A DNA stretch of 55,361 nt from Acrocarpospora macrocephala (GTDB lineage Bacteria; Actinomycetota; Actinomycetes; Streptosporangiales; Streptosporangiaceae), in contig NZ_BLAE01000078.1 in the NCBI RefSeq assembly GCF_009687865.1, positions 1-55,361 of the forward strand. Direction: 5' to 3'. The notes below the pieces were generated by a model. It had not been told where the DNA came from. It did no database searches and saw nothing but the letters and a program-made list of their open reading frames with translations. The first letter of the stretch is position 1. Every line of letters begins with the position of its first letter. The position numbers and the translations under genes are program-made. Below, in pieces: positions 45,613-55,205 of the stretch.

Positions 45613-46107
45613 GTGCCGGACATTCAGCGGGCCTCGCCCGGGGACGCGGGGGAGATCCTCACCCTGCAGCGTGCCGCCTACGTGAGCGAGGCCCAGCTCT
45701 ATGGGGATCCGTTCATCGCCCCGCTAGTGGAGTCCCTGGAACAGCTCCGCAAGGTGGTGGAGACCTCCGTCGTCCTCGCCGCACGGGACGGCGGCCGGAT
45801 CGTCGGCGCGGTGCGCGGCCGGGTGGCCGAGCCGGGGGAGCAGGGGCGCACCTGCGTCGTCGGGCGGCTGGTCGTCGCCCCCGACCGCCAGGGCCAGGGC
45901 ATCGGCACGGCACTCCTGTCCGCCGTCCACGACGCCGTCCTGGCCGAACACCCCGACGTGCACGCCTTCGACCTGTTCACCGGCCACCTCTCCGGCGGCA
46001 ACCTGCGCCTCTACCGGCGGCAGGGCTACCGGGAGACGCACCGCGAGCGCCTCCAGGACCACCTGACCCTGGTGCATCTACGCCGCCCGGCTAAGCTGCC
46101 GTCGTGA
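45613..46107 (+). CDS. GNAT-family N-acetyltransferase
   Basis: A 164-residue acetyltransferase with the acetyl-CoA loop [16 protein letters not shown] (motif A) and the C-terminal [12 protein letters not shown] block. An N-terminal helical segment [17 protein letters not shown] is typical of the group. Substrate unknown. It overlaps coaE by four bases (GTGA), so the two genes are co-transcribed. Confidence 0.85.
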   Translation: MPDIQRASPGDAGEILTLQRAAYVSEAQLYGDPFIAPLVESLEQLRKVVETSVVLAARDGGRIVGAVRGRVAEPGEQGRTCVVGRLVVAPDRQGQGIGTALLSAVHDAVLAEHPDVHAFDLFTGHLSGGNLRLYRRQGYRETHRERLQDHLTLVHLRRPAKLPS

Positions 46108-46697
46108 AGATCGGACTAACCGGCGGCATCGGCTCAGGCAAGAGCGAAGTGGCCCGACGCCTGGCCGCCAGAGGCGCCCTCGTCATCGACGCCGACCTCA
46201 TCGCTCGCGAGGTCGTCGAACCAGGCACCCTCGGCCTGGCCGAGATCACCGCCACCTTCGGCGACGCCGTCCTCCGCCCCGACGGCACCCTGGACCGCGA
46301 GTCCCTCGGCAAAATCGTCTTCACCGACCCCGCCCAGCTCAAAGCCCTCAACGCCATCGTCCACCCCAAGGTCGGCGCCCGCGTCACCGAACTCCAGCAG
46401 GCCGCCCCCGCCGACGCCATCGTCGTCTACGACGTCCCCCTCCTCGCCGAGAACGACCTGGCCTCCCTATACGACAAGGTCATCGTCGTGGACGCCGACG
46501 ATGATGTCCGCCTCACCCGCCTGACCCACCTCCGCGGCATGTCCCCCGAGGACGCCCAGGCCAGAATCGCCGCCCAGGCCACCCGCGAGGCCCGCCTGTC
46601 CATCGCCGACATCGTCATCGACAACAACGGCCCCCTCTCCGCTCTCGACGCCCAGGTCGCCGAACTCTGGCACGAACTCACCGATGTAGCCACGTAG
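46104..46697 (+). CDS. coaE: dephospho-CoA kinase
   Basis: A 197-residue enzyme for the last step of coenzyme A synthesis, phosphorylating the 3' hydroxyl of dephospho-CoA. The P-loop [17 protein letters not shown] begins at residue 4; [15 protein letters not shown] and [10 protein letters not shown] are family segments. Some actinobacterial CoaE proteins carry a fused GrpB-like domain; none is present here. GTG overlaps the GNAT stop. Confidence 0.94.
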   Translation: MKIGLTGGIGSGKSEVARRLAARGALVIDADLIAREVVEPGTLGLAEITATFGDAVLRPDGTLDRESLGKIVFTDPAQLKALNAIVHPKVGARVTELQQAAPADAIVVYDVPLLAENDLASLYDKVIVVDADDDVRLTRLTHLRGMSPEDAQARIAAQATREARLSIADIVIDNNGPLSALDAQVAELWHELTDVAT

Positions 46698-46726
46698 CAA
46701 CTCTTTGTACACCCGAGGCTCCATGT

Positions 46727-46747
46727 TGGTGGTCTCGCGTACCACCA
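46727..46747. promoter_or_regulatory. inverted repeat upstream of the WXG gene
   Basis: TGGTGGT at 46727-46733 and ACCACCA at 46741-46747 form a perfect 7-bp inverted repeat with a 7-base spacer, 14 bases before a -10-like TAGGCT at 46761. Its place suggests a repressor site. Confidence 0.35.
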
Positions 46748-46783
46748 CGGTCCAACTGGCTAGGCTCTGGACCAGGAGGCGCT

Positions 46784-48544
46784 GTGGCCGAGTTCATGGG
46801 GATGGACCCAGCTGGGGTGCAAGACTTGATCCGGCGGCTGGAAACAGGCAAGAGCGTACTGGCGGGGGTGCGCCCAGGCCTTGAGTCCGCCATCGCCGAA
46901 GCTGGTCCGGATTGGGCCGGTGTGGGCGGTGCCACGGCGATGCATCGGACTTGGGCGTTCTTCCACGATTCGCAGGCGGATCTACGCTGGCGGCTGGAGG
47001 TCCTTCAGCAGGTGCTGCCTGATCGCCCCTTTGGCCCGACCAAGGTGGACATGCCGTTCGCCAACCAGGCGGAGGCCGCAGCAGCGGGGAAGCGGGCAGG
47101 CGCGGAACTGGCCGGCGCGCTGGCCGTGCATCAGCGGGAGGACACGCTCCATTCGTGGGCGAAGGTGGAGGCGGCGCTGGCCGCCGCCGGAGGCAAGGCT
47201 CGTGATCCCGCCTACGCGGCGGCCTTCCTCGGTGCGCTGGACGGAGCCGACACCATCCACACGATCTTCAATACCTGGATGGACATTCACGCCGCGGGTC
47301 AGCGCGGCCTGCCGCCGGAGATCTGGGAGACGGCGGAGGAGTCGCTGGGAGCGCTGGCCGCAGCCTTCGCCGCCGCCGAGGGCACAGGCAACCTTCCGGC
47401 GGGCTGGCGTGAGGACATACTCCGCGCCGATCCCGCCACCCTGTCGGCCATGGTGGGGCTGGCTCGCACCTCAACCGCCTTTCTCAACGAGGTCGGCCGC
47501 CGCCAGTTCAGTTCCCCGGGCACGGGTTCTGCGCCTCTCCTGATGGGGCCGGACTGGAACAGCGTCCTGGTGGCTCGCGCCTTCACCGCGAATCCCGCGG
47601 CCCTGCAGAGGCTCCTGGCCGAGCACAAGGAGATCGCCGGGAGACTGCTGCGACCGCAACTGGTCAACGGCGCGGGCACCACCGAGTTCTCCCGGCTGCT
47701 GGCCGCGGCTCTGGATCGGGCACTGGCCCTGGACACGGGTTCGGCGGCTCTGCGCGAGCAGGCCTTGATCAATCTGATCAAGGGGGTTGGTTACCAGGGG
47801 ACAGAAGAGGTTTCAGGTCATTTCGCGACGTTCGAGGACTCCCCGCTCTCCCCAGTGCTGGCCAAGCGTCTGATCCCATATCTGGGTGAGCTGGCACGGG
47901 GTCAGGCATCCGTTGATCCGGACAATCTGGTAAAGCCACCGACCGGGAGGTGGCGGGACCTGGACGTGGACACGGCCGCCCGTTTCGTCGGCGCCCTCAT
48001 GCAGAATCCCGACACTACGGACACGCTGCGCGCGGCTTTCCGGGCGTACGCCCAGGATTTGAACATCGGGCAGGCGCATCCCTACAGCCCCGATCCGGCC
48101 GAGCGTGCCACGTTCACGCGGTTGAGCGCGGAGGCGTCGGGGCTGGCCAACCTCCTGCTGGGCGGCTCCGCGTACGCGGAGTTCAACGACGACGAGTTCA
48201 TCGACGCCGTCGCCGACGCGGCACTGCTCCCCGTCAATTACGGCATCGCCAAAGCGTCGGTGAACGCCACCCCGCTGACCAGCGCCACAGTTGACCATGA
48301 AAGCTCCGGATACAAGGACGGCATGGTCGAGATCATCAAGAATCGGCTCGACGTGAAGACTCCGGAAACGGCCCGCGTCATGACCGATGACCTGGTCGAC
48401 GCGCAGATGGCGATATTGATCAACTCCTTGGAGGCGAACAAGCAGGAACCACTCACCGCGGCGGACGCCAGCCAGGTCAAAAGCGCGTTCCGGGGGAGAC
48501 TCTTTTCCGCTCTGACAAAAGCTCTTGAGGTCAGAGGAGGTTAG
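46784..48544 (+). CDS. large WXG-motif protein, putative type VII secretion substrate or regulator
   Basis: A 586-residue, mainly helical protein. The N-terminal 100 residues look like a WXG100 unit, with Trp44-Ala-Gly46 in PDWAGVGG between two helices. The rest contains no catalytic motif I recognise; FLNEVGRRQF and ANLLLGGSAYAEFNDDEF are notable. The architecture resembles actinobacterial proteins with an ESX-type N-terminus and a long helical tail (possibly the DUF6571 group, from memory). GTG start behind AGGAGG. The following WXG gene begins five bases after its stop. Confidence 0.6.
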   Translation: MAEFMGMDPAGVQDLIRRLETGKSVLAGVRPGLESAIAEAGPDWAGVGGATAMHRTWAFFHDSQADLRWRLEVLQQVLPDRPFGPTKVDMPFANQAEAAAAGKRAGAELAGALAVHQREDTLHSWAKVEAALAAAGGKARDPAYAAAFLGALDGADTIHTIFNTWMDIHAAGQRGLPPEIWETAEESLGALAAAFAAAEGTGNLPAGWREDILRADPATLSAMVGLARTSTAFLNEVGRRQFSSPGTGSAPLLMGPDWNSVLVARAFTANPAALQRLLAEHKEIAGRLLRPQLVNGAGTTEFSRLLAAALDRALALDTGSAALREQALINLIKGVGYQGTEEVSGHFATFEDSPLSPVLAKRLIPYLGELARGQASVDPDNLVKPPTGRWRDLDVDTAARFVGALMQNPDTTDTLRAAFRAYAQDLNIGQAHPYSPDPAERATFTRLSAEASGLANLLLGGSAYAEFNDDEFIDAVADAALLPVNYGIAKASVNATPLTSATVDHESSGYKDGMVEIIKNRLDVKTPETARVMTDDLVDAQMAILINSLEANKQEPLTAADASQVKSAFRGRLFSALTKALEVRGG

Positions 48545-48548
48545 GGCC

Positions 48549-48836
48549 GTGGATGAGGTTCGCCGGGTTCTTCAACAGGCCGCCGAGGTGGAGGCGCTCG
48601 CCGTGGTCTTTGACAGATACGCGGCCCAGCTTGCGGAGACGTTCCAGAGAATTCCCACCGCCAGAGGGGAGAGCATGCGCTATTGGACGGGTCCGGCCGC
48701 GCTGAGATTCGCCGACCAGAGCCGGGTGCTCGATAACGGTATCGGCGAACTCGTTCACGCGTGCCAGACCACGGCCCGGAATCTTCGCCGCCGCGCCGGA
48801 CAGTTACGCGACAGCGCCATAAGAGTTCCGTCCTGA
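48549..48836 (+). CDS. small WXG100-like protein
   Basis: A 95-residue helical-hairpin-type protein with Trp46-Thr-Gly48 (YWTGPAALRF) at the turn, the hallmark of WXG100 proteins exported by type VII secretion. GTG 48549 is eight bases after GGAGG, which lies in the end of the previous gene. It is probably the heterodimer or chaperone partner of the larger WXG protein. No secretion ATPase is in the window. Confidence 0.65.
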   Translation: MDEVRRVLQQAAEVEALAVVFDRYAAQLAETFQRIPTARGESMRYWTGPAALRFADQSRVLDNGIGELVHACQTTARNLRRRAGQLRDSAIRVPS

Positions 48837-48847
48837 CCGGGGCCCAT

Positions 48848-49330
48848 TCATTCCCCGGCTTCGAAGCAGTCGGTTTTTCCCACGATACGAATATTCGGCT
48901 CCGGGGAGGTCCGGGCCGAGACGATGAAAGTGACCGCGGCTTCGGCGTTGCGTACCACGACCACGGACAGTTCGTCGTCGAAGAGGTCGAGGGGAGCGAC
49001 GACCTCCTCGTATTCCAGCGCGGCGAGACCGCTGCGGATCAATCCGGCGGCGGCGCCGGGCGACTGCTGGCCGGGCCGCGCGAAGTTGCCCTGGGCGCGG
49101 AAGAAGCGCTGTCTGGATCCGGGCGCACATTCGCTGTCGGAATCCTTTTCGGCCTTCTCGGTGACCTGAAACACGCCGGCGTCCCTGACGAAAGCTGACG
49201 CGAGTAGTTTGCCGGCGTCGCCGACCAGGCTGTGACTCGCCGATGAGATAGTTGGTTCAGCTGACCCGGAACACCCCGCCAGGGTGACGAAACAAACTCC
49301 GGCCGCGGCGATTTTGGAAGCCAGCTTCAC
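48848..49330 (-). CDS. small lipoprotein of unknown function
   Basis: A 160-residue exported protein with a signal peptide ending LAGC (acylated Cys20). The mature part contains ALEYEEVVAPLDLFDDELSVVVV and two further cysteines near residues 68 and 155, possibly a disulfide. It converges on the WXG pair, ending 12 bases past the small WXG gene. GTG start at 49330. No domain recognised. Confidence 0.7.
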   Translation of the reverse strand: MKLASKIAAAGVCFVTLAGCSGSAEPTISSASHSLVGDAGKLLASAFVRDAGVFQVTEKAEKDSDSECAPGSRQRFFRAQGNFARPGQQSPGAAAGLIRSGLAALEYEEVVAPLDLFDDELSVVVVRNAEAAVTFIVSARTSPEPNIRIVGKTDCFEAGE

Positions 49331-49382
49331 GCTTCGGACACTACCCGAATCGCCGTGAACCTCAGCCGGATTCGATAAATGA

Positions 49383-49416
49383 GTACGGCTCCCGCGAAAA
49401 CACGCGGGAGCCGTAC
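49383..49416 (-). terminator. perfect hairpin terminator after the Spo0M-like gene
   Basis: GTACGGCTCCCGCG at 49383-49396 and CGCGGGAGCCGTAC at 49403-49416 form a perfect 14-bp stem. On the minus strand it follows the Spo0M-like gene and is followed by a T-rich stretch. Confidence 0.8.
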
Positions 49417-49427
49417 CGGAGAAAGGG

Positions 49428-50201
49428 TTAGAACCAGCCGCGGCGTTGGGCCATGGACTGGAGGCCGGCGGCGAGGGCCTGTTCGGCGGCGGCGGGGTTG
49501 CCGTTCAGGGGGACGGTGAAGCGGTTGTAGACGTCGTGGCCGGAGGAGATGAAGCCGCCGCGCTTGTCGGCTTCGAGGATGACGTCCATGGAGTGCGGGC
49601 CGGTGATGAAGGTCAGTTCCAGGGCCTGGAAGTGGCGGCTCCACTGCGGTCCGGCGTAGTACTCGATCTCCTGGTAGAACGGCATGTGCGAGCCCTGCAG
49701 GGTGCCGCGCTCCAGGTCGGCCTTGCTGAACCGGAAGCCCATCCGGTCCAGCGCGGTGATCAGATGTTCCTGGATCGGCAGCGGGTTCACGAACAGCGGG
49801 TCCAGGTCGCCCTTGTCGAGGGCGCCGGCCAGCGAGAGCTCGGTCGCGACGCCGAGCGTCATGCCGCGCAGCGGATGCCCGCCGATGGCGCTGATCGGCG
49901 TCTCCCACGGCACCGGGATCTGGAACGGCTGCGCGTGCGCCGCGTTCGGCTGGAGGTGGAAGGGGCCGGCGACCTGCTGGCGGAGGAAGCTGTGGGTCTG
50001 CTTGTATTCGCTGTCGCCGCTCTCGACCTCGACCACCGCGGTGAAGTCGATGAAGATGCCTTCGACCTTGTAGTCGCTGGCGCCGCCGCGGAAGTTGACG
50101 GTGCCGACGAGGGTCTCACCCGGCCGGACGGTGGAGGACTGCAGGACGGTGTCGACCTCGACACCGGCGCCGAACGCGGCCATGAGCTTGCGGAAGACCA
50201 T
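49428..50201 (-). CDS. Spo0M-like (SpoOM / arrestin-fold) protein
   Basis: A 257-residue cytoplasmic protein with the Spo0M pattern: FGAGVEVDTVLQSSTVRPGE at the N-terminus, a beta-sandwich middle (IPVPWETPISAIGG) and a conserved C-terminal segment. Spo0M in Bacillus affects sporulation onset; in actinomycetes the role is open. AAGGAG is nine bases before ATG 50201. The gene is last of a three-gene operon with two SPFH proteins, which suggests a role at a membrane platform. Confidence 0.85.
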   Translation of the reverse strand: MVFRKLMAAFGAGVEVDTVLQSSTVRPGETLVGTVNFRGGASDYKVEGIFIDFTAVVEVESGDSEYKQTHSFLRQQVAGPFHLQPNAAHAQPFQIPVPWETPISAIGGHPLRGMTLGVATELSLAGALDKGDLDPLFVNPLPIQEHLITALDRMGFRFSKADLERGTLQGSHMPFYQEIEYYAGPQWSRHFQALELTFITGPHSMDVILEADKRGGFISSGHDVYNRFTVPLNGNPAAAEQALAAGLQSMAQRRGWF

Positions 50202-50247
50202 TTTCTGTGGCTCCTTGAAGGGGGACGTCGGATTTCTCAACGGCCGG

Positions 50248-51465
50248 TCAGGCCGGGGGGTTCCCCAGCCCGAGCCGGGGAAGCAGTTGGGCGAGCAGGA
50301 GTGCCGACGCCGGGTCGCCGCCTTCCGAGGTGCGGATGACGAGCGGCGTCGGCGCGTTCTCCGCCAGTTTGGCACCGACGTCGAGCCGCCGCCGGGCGAG
50401 TTCGTACCGCAGGACGGCCCGGTTGTCCCGATAGGAGGCGGCCAGCCGCCGGAGCGCCGTGGCCTCGTTCTCGGCGGCGGTCAGCTCGGCCCGCCCGCGC
50501 GCCTCGATCTCCCAGCGCACCCGCTGGGCCTCGGTCTCCTGCTCTTCGAGCATCCGGGCGACATCCTTGCGCGCGGTGTTCTGCGCCGCTTTGACCTCGA
50601 CGAGCCGGGCGTCGCGGGTCTTCTTGGCCCGTTCGATCTCCATCAGCAGCGTGTCGATCCGCCGCTTCCTGGTGAGTTCCCATTCCCGCTCGTACGCCGA
50701 GAGTTCCTTGGCGACCTTCTCCCGCGTGGCCAGATGCTGCTGGTAGGTGTCGGGAAGTTGCACGTCGGGGATGTTCGCCCCGGTGACGCGCACGCCGTAC
50801 CGGCCGAGCTGGCGGTTGAGGGACTCCTGCACGTCGCCCACGTCGGACCCGCGCAGGTCGTAGGCGCGCTCGGTGGTGACCCGCCGGGACCGCTGCCGGA
50901 TCGCGTCCTGTACGGCGCTGCTGAGCACCAGGTCGAAGTTGCCCGCCCCGATCGTCCGGACGAACGCCACCGGATCGACGATCCGGAACTTGAGGAAGAA
51001 CTCTATCGACTTCAGCGGCACGTTCTCGGCCGTCGGGCAGGCGATGATGGGCGCCGTGTACGGGATCTCGGTGGAGGTGTCCACGACCGCGTCGACCCGG
51101 TCCCACGGCAGCCACAGGTAGTGGCGTCCCGGCGGGAGGTTGCCGGAGATCGCGCCCCAGCGGCTGCGCACGCCGGTGGTGCCTTCCTCGATCTCGATGA
51201 TGGCCCGCCGCCACAGCCACACCACGGCGGCCAGCAGGACCGCGAGCGCGGCGCCCGCGGCCAGGGGGCGCAGGGTCTCGCCGCTCATGGCGGCCGTGCC
51301 GGCCAGATACAGGGCGAGCAGGAGCAGCCCCACCCAGGCGTACCCGCGCCGGTCCTTCGGGATCACCACGGGCACCAGCTGCCCGCGCTCGCCGCCGCGC
51401 AGCAGTTGCCGGATGTCCGACCAGGACGCCAGCGATTCCTTGATCTTGGAGGATTCGCGGCTCAT
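50248..51465 (-). CDS. SPFH-domain membrane protein B
   Basis: A 405-residue protein with two membrane segments at about residues 45-85 and an SPFH (stomatin/flotillin-like) domain from about 90: EEGTTGVRSRWGAI, WDRVDAVVDTSTEIPYTAP and NVPLKSIEFFLKFRI. A charged coiled-coil follows (residues 230-340). The C-terminus is Leu/Pro-rich. The start overlaps the previous gene's stop (ATGA). It is the second of two related SPFH genes, implying a hetero-oligomeric ring or raft-like assembly. Confidence 0.82.
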   Translation of the reverse strand: MSRESSKIKESLASWSDIRQLLRGGERGQLVPVVIPKDRRGYAWVGLLLLALYLAGTAAMSGETLRPLAAGAALAVLLAAVVWLWRRAIIEIEEGTTGVRSRWGAISGNLPPGRHYLWLPWDRVDAVVDTSTEIPYTAPIIACPTAENVPLKSIEFFLKFRIVDPVAFVRTIGAGNFDLVLSSAVQDAIRQRSRRVTTERAYDLRGSDVGDVQESLNRQLGRYGVRVTGANIPDVQLPDTYQQHLATREKVAKELSAYEREWELTRKRRIDTLLMEIERAKKTRDARLVEVKAAQNTARKDVARMLEEQETEAQRVRWEIEARGRAELTAAENEATALRRLAASYRDNRAVLRYELARRRLDVGAKLAENAPTPLVIRTSEGGDPASALLLAQLLPRLGLGNPPA

Positions 51466-52970
51466 CGCTTCAGCCCTTCGATCTCGGCCTGCCGGCCGTC
51501 CACGCGTGCCTGGATGGCGCCGAGCCTGGCCTGGATGTCGGCCATGTCGGCGTCGGTGAACAGGGGGGCCTCGCCGGTGCCGACCAGCTCCCCGGCGAGC
51601 GCCAGGAAGTTGATCTCCTGGGCGTCGCCGACCTGCACGACCTGCGGCAGCCGCGCGGCCACCGACTCCAGCTTGTCCAGCACGTCCTGCTGGTAGCGGT
51701 AGTCGAGGATCTCGGGGGCCTCGGCGCTGCTCAGCGCCCGGATGTCGAGCGCCTGCGCCTCCAGCAGGGCCGCGGTGGCCTTGGCGGTGCTCTCCGCCTC
51801 GATCAGGCGCTGCCGCGCCTGCGCCGTCGCCCGGTGCGACTCGCGTTCCAGCGCGGTGTCCATCTGGGCCTGGTACGTGGCGATCTCGGCCTGGATTCCG
51901 GACAAAGTCTCGTGGAGCGCGGCCAGTTCCCTGGTGAGGTCGCCCTCGTTCTGTTCCTTGCGCAGCTGGAGTTCGTACTCGTAGGTGTAGGCCTCCTTGG
52001 CCACCCGGACCATCTCGGGGGCGGCCAGGTCCATGCGGTATTCCTGGCTGGACGGCTCGGCGTGGGTGATGTTGACGTCGGTCATCCGTACGGCGGGCAG
52101 GAACTGCTGGTTGAGGTTGTCCAGCATGCCCTGGGTGCTCTCGCCGACCAGGTCGTAGATGTCCTCGGCCCGCTGGGAGTAGATGAGGCTGCGGGTGACC
52201 TCGCTGATCGCGTTCTGCAGCTTGGACTGGAAGCCGCCGACCGAGCCGAGCACGAAGATGAACTCGGCCGGGTCCTCGATCCGGAACTGCAGGAACAGAT
52301 CTACCGAAGCTTTGACACCCTGCTGGGTGGGCGCTTCCCTGATGGGCGCGTTGAAGGGGTATTCCCTGGTCGTGTTGACGATGTAGCTGACCCGCTTCCA
52401 CGGGCTGAACAGGGTCACCCGGCCGGGTTCCGCGACCTGGACGAGCTTGCCGAACTTGGTGATCAGCGCCCGGCAGCCCTCCGGGACCATGACCACGCTG
52501 CGCCGCCACCACAGGAACAGCGCCGCCAGCGCGAGCACGGCCCAGTAGTGCGGGCCGAACAGGCCGTCCAGGTCGAGGCCGAGCCCGGACAGGCCGACCC
52601 CGCCGAGACCGATCGCGGCCAGCCCGGCCAGCCCGAATAGCTGGAACACCAGCCAGCCGGTGCCGGACTTGGGAATGACGACGGGGGAGATCACGTGCGT
52701 CGCGCCGCCGCCGGGGGCCTGGCCCTCGAAGCTGCGGTTGACGATCTCGTTGGCCTCGGTCAGCTGGGCGCTGCGGGCTTCAAGGGAGGTGCCCGCGGCG
52801 ACGTTCTCCAGGCGGGCGTCGAGGAAGTCGCGCGGATCGAGGCGGAACGCGGTCGATTCGGCGTAGTCGCCGACGGCCGCCAGCACGGTCTGGCGCGGAT
52901 CACCGCCCGCCGCGACCGTCTGTGCCACCTCCATGACCTTCTGGGCGGCGCCCTGATAGGGACTCGACAT
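51462..52970 (-). CDS. SPFH-domain membrane protein A
   Basis: A 502-residue protein with an N-terminal cytoplasmic region of about 110 residues, two membrane segments near 112-160, an SPFH domain from about 165 ([18 protein letters not shown], then [19 protein letters not shown]) and a long coiled-coil from about 320. It resembles its downstream neighbour in domain order. ATG 52970 is chosen because AGGAG lies just upstream and the in-frame alternative at 52982 would bury that site. It is the first gene of the SPFH-SPFH-Spo0M operon and diverges from uvrB. Confidence 0.82.
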   Translation of the reverse strand: MSSPYQGAAQKVMEVAQTVAAGGDPRQTVLAAVGDYAESTAFRLDPRDFLDARLENVAAGTSLEARSAQLTEANEIVNRSFEGQAPGGGATHVISPVVIPKSGTGWLVFQLFGLAGLAAIGLGGVGLSGLGLDLDGLFGPHYWAVLALAALFLWWRRSVVMVPEGCRALITKFGKLVQVAEPGRVTLFSPWKRVSYIVNTTREYPFNAPIREAPTQQGVKASVDLFLQFRIEDPAEFIFVLGSVGGFQSKLQNAISEVTRSLIYSQRAEDIYDLVGESTQGMLDNLNQQFLPAVRMTDVNITHAEPSSQEYRMDLAAPEMVRVAKEAYTYEYELQLRKEQNEGDLTRELAALHETLSGIQAEIATYQAQMDTALERESHRATAQARQRLIEAESTAKATAALLEAQALDIRALSSAEAPEILDYRYQQDVLDKLESVAARLPQVVQVGDAQEINFLALAGELVGTGEAPLFTDADMADIQARLGAIQARVDGRQAEIEGLKR

Positions 52971-53079
52971 CACGCTCCTCAATTTTTACCCCGACCTGGA
53001 ATTCAGATGATTCCGGACCGTATCGGGGCGGACTTGATGATCGCTTGCAAGCGGCTGCGGAAATGTCGGTGGGGGCGCG

Positions 53080-53085
53080 TAGGTT
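53080..53085 (+). promoter_or_regulatory. -10-like TAGGTT before uvrB
   Basis: TAGGTT ends eight bases before GTG 53094. GGAAG between them could be a weak ribosome-binding site, so leaderless status is uncertain. Confidence 0.3.
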
Positions 53086-53093
53086 ATGGAAGC

Positions 53094-55205
53094 GTGAGGC
53101 CGGTTACAGATTTGCAGCGCAAGGTGGCGCCTTTCGAGGTGATCACGGAGATGAAGCCGTCCGGTGACCAGCCGACCGCGATCGCGGAGCTGGAGCGCCG
53201 GGTTAGGGCTGAGGCCAAGGACAATGTGTTGCTGGGCGCCACCGGCACGGGCAAGACGGCGACGGTCGCCTGGCTGATCGAGCGCCTGCAGCGGCCCGCC
53301 CTGGTCATGCAGCCCAACAAGACGCTGGCCGCCCAGTTCGCCAACGAGCTGCGCGAGATGCTGCCCAACAACGCGGTCGAATACTTCGTCTCCTACTACG
53401 ACTACTACCAGCCTGAGGCTTACGTCCCGCAGAGCGACACCTACATCGAGAAGGACTCCTCGGTCAACGAGGAGGTCGAGCGGCTGCGCCACTCGGCCAC
53501 CAACTCGCTGCTGACCCGCCGCGACACGGTCGTGGTGGCCTCGGTGTCCTGCATCTACGGTCTTGGCACGCCGCAGGAATATGTGGACCGGATGCTCCGC
53601 CTGAAAGTGGGGCAGGAGATCGAGCGCGACCGGCTGCTGCGGCGCCTGGTCGACATGCAGTACGCGCGGAACGATCTCGCCTTCACCCGGGGAACCTTCC
53701 GCGTGCGCGGCGACACCATCGAGATCATCCCGATGTATGAGGAACTCGCCGTCCGGATCGAGATGTTCGGCGACGAGATCGAGAAGCTGGCCACCCTGCA
53801 TCCGCTGACCGGCGAGGTGGTGACCGAGGATCAGGAGCTCTACATCTTCCCGGCGTCGCACTACGTGGCGGGCCCGGAGCGGATGGAGCGGGCGATCAAC
53901 GGGATCGAGGCGGAGCTGGCCGAATGCCTGGCCACGCTGGAGCAGCAGGGCAAGCTGCTGGAGGCGCAGCGGCTGCGGATGCGCACGACGTATGACATCG
54001 AGATGATGCGCCAGGTCGGCACCTGCGCCGGGATCGAGAACTACTCGCTGCACATCGACGGCCGGGAGCGCGGGTCCGCGCCGAACACGCTGCTGGACTA
54101 CTTCCCCGAGGATTTCCTGCTCGTGCTGGACGAGTCCCACCAGACCGTGCCCCAGATCGGGGCCATGTACGAGGGGGACGCGTCCCGCAAACGCACGCTG
54201 GTCGAGCACGGGTTCCGGCTGCCGTCGGCGATGGACAACCGGCCGCTCAAGTGGGAGGAATTCCTGGAGCGGATCGGGCAGACCGTCTACCTGTCGGCCA
54301 CCCCCGGCCCGTTCGAGCTCGGCCGGTCCGGCGGCGACGTGGTCGAGCAGGTCATCCGGCCCACCGGCCTGGTCGACCCGGAGATCGTCATCAAGCCCAC
54401 CAAGGGCCAGATCGACGACCTGATGGAGGAGATCAGGACCAGGGCCGACAAGGACGAGCGGGTTCTGGTCACCACGCTGACCAAGAAGATGTCCGAGGAC
54501 CTGACCGACTACCTGCTGGAGAACGGCATCCGGGTGCGTTACCTGCACAGCGAGGTCGACACCCTGCGCCGGATCGAGCTCCTGCGCGAGCTGCGCTCCG
54601 GCGAGTTCGACGTGCTCGTCGGCATCAACCTGCTCCGGGAGGGCCTCGACCTGCCCGAGGTGTCCCTGGTGGCGATCCTGGACGCCGACAAGGAGGGCTT
54701 CCTGCGCTCCGGCACCTCGCTCATCCAGACCATCGGCCGCGCCGCCCGGAACGTCTCCGGCCAGGTGCACATGTATGCCGACCGGATCACCCCGAGCATG
54801 GAATCGGCCATCGACGAGACCAACCGCCGCCGGGCCAAGCAGGTCGCCTACAACGAGGCCAACGGCATCGACCCGACCCCGCTCCGCAAGAAGATCGCCG
54901 ACATCCTGGACTCGCTCAACCGCGAGGACGCCGACACCGCCGAACTCCTCGGTGGCGGCGGCCGCCAGCAGTCCCGCGGCAAGGCCCCCGTCCCCGGCCT
55001 CTCCTCCCGCCAGACCGGCCAGCACGCCAAGGCCATCGTCGGCGAAATGCCCCGCGCCCAACTGGAGTCCCTGGTCGAATCCCTGACCGCCCAAATGCAC
55101 TCCGCCGCCGCCGACCTCCAGTTCGAGGTAGCCGCCCGCCTCCGCGACGAAATCAAGGAACTCAAACGCGAAGTCCGCGACATGCGCACAGCAGGCGTCA
55201 GTTAG
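53094..55205 (+). CDS. uvrB: excinuclease ABC subunit B
   Basis: A 703-residue DNA-damage recognition helicase of nucleotide excision repair. Walker A GATGTGKT is at residues 48-55; the beta-hairpin region [20 protein letters not shown] inserts into DNA; DEAD-like [10 protein letters not shown] and the helicase motifs [13 protein letters not shown] and QTIGRAARN follow. The C-terminal UVR motif that binds UvrC is at about 665-700 ([18 protein letters not shown]). GTG 53094 gives the usual N-terminus ([12 protein letters not shown]). An open frame far upstream is antisense to the SPFH gene and is not used. Confidence 0.96.
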   Translation: MRPVTDLQRKVAPFEVITEMKPSGDQPTAIAELERRVRAEAKDNVLLGATGTGKTATVAWLIERLQRPALVMQPNKTLAAQFANELREMLPNNAVEYFVSYYDYYQPEAYVPQSDTYIEKDSSVNEEVERLRHSATNSLLTRRDTVVVASVSCIYGLGTPQEYVDRMLRLKVGQEIERDRLLRRLVDMQYARNDLAFTRGTFRVRGDTIEIIPMYEELAVRIEMFGDEIEKLATLHPLTGEVVTEDQELYIFPASHYVAGPERMERAINGIEAELAECLATLEQQGKLLEAQRLRMRTTYDIEMMRQVGTCAGIENYSLHIDGRERGSAPNTLLDYFPEDFLLVLDESHQTVPQIGAMYEGDASRKRTLVEHGFRLPSAMDNRPLKWEEFLERIGQTVYLSATPGPFELGRSGGDVVEQVIRPTGLVDPEIVIKPTKGQIDDLMEEIRTRADKDERVLVTTLTKKMSEDLTDYLLENGIRVRYLHSEVDTLRRIELLRELRSGEFDVLVGINLLREGLDLPEVSLVAILDADKEGFLRSGTSLIQTIGRAARNVSGQVHMYADRITPSMESAIDETNRRRAKQVAYNEANGIDPTPLRKKIADILDSLNREDADTAELLGGGGRQQSRGKAPVPGLSSRQTGQHAKAIVGEMPRAQLESLVESLTAQMHSAAADLQFEVAARLRDEIKELKREVRDMRTAGVS

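Noticed and set aside
52695-53093. N-terminal extension of uvrB
   Set aside because: It is antisense to the SPFH gene and low-complexity; UvrB family members start near GTG 53094.
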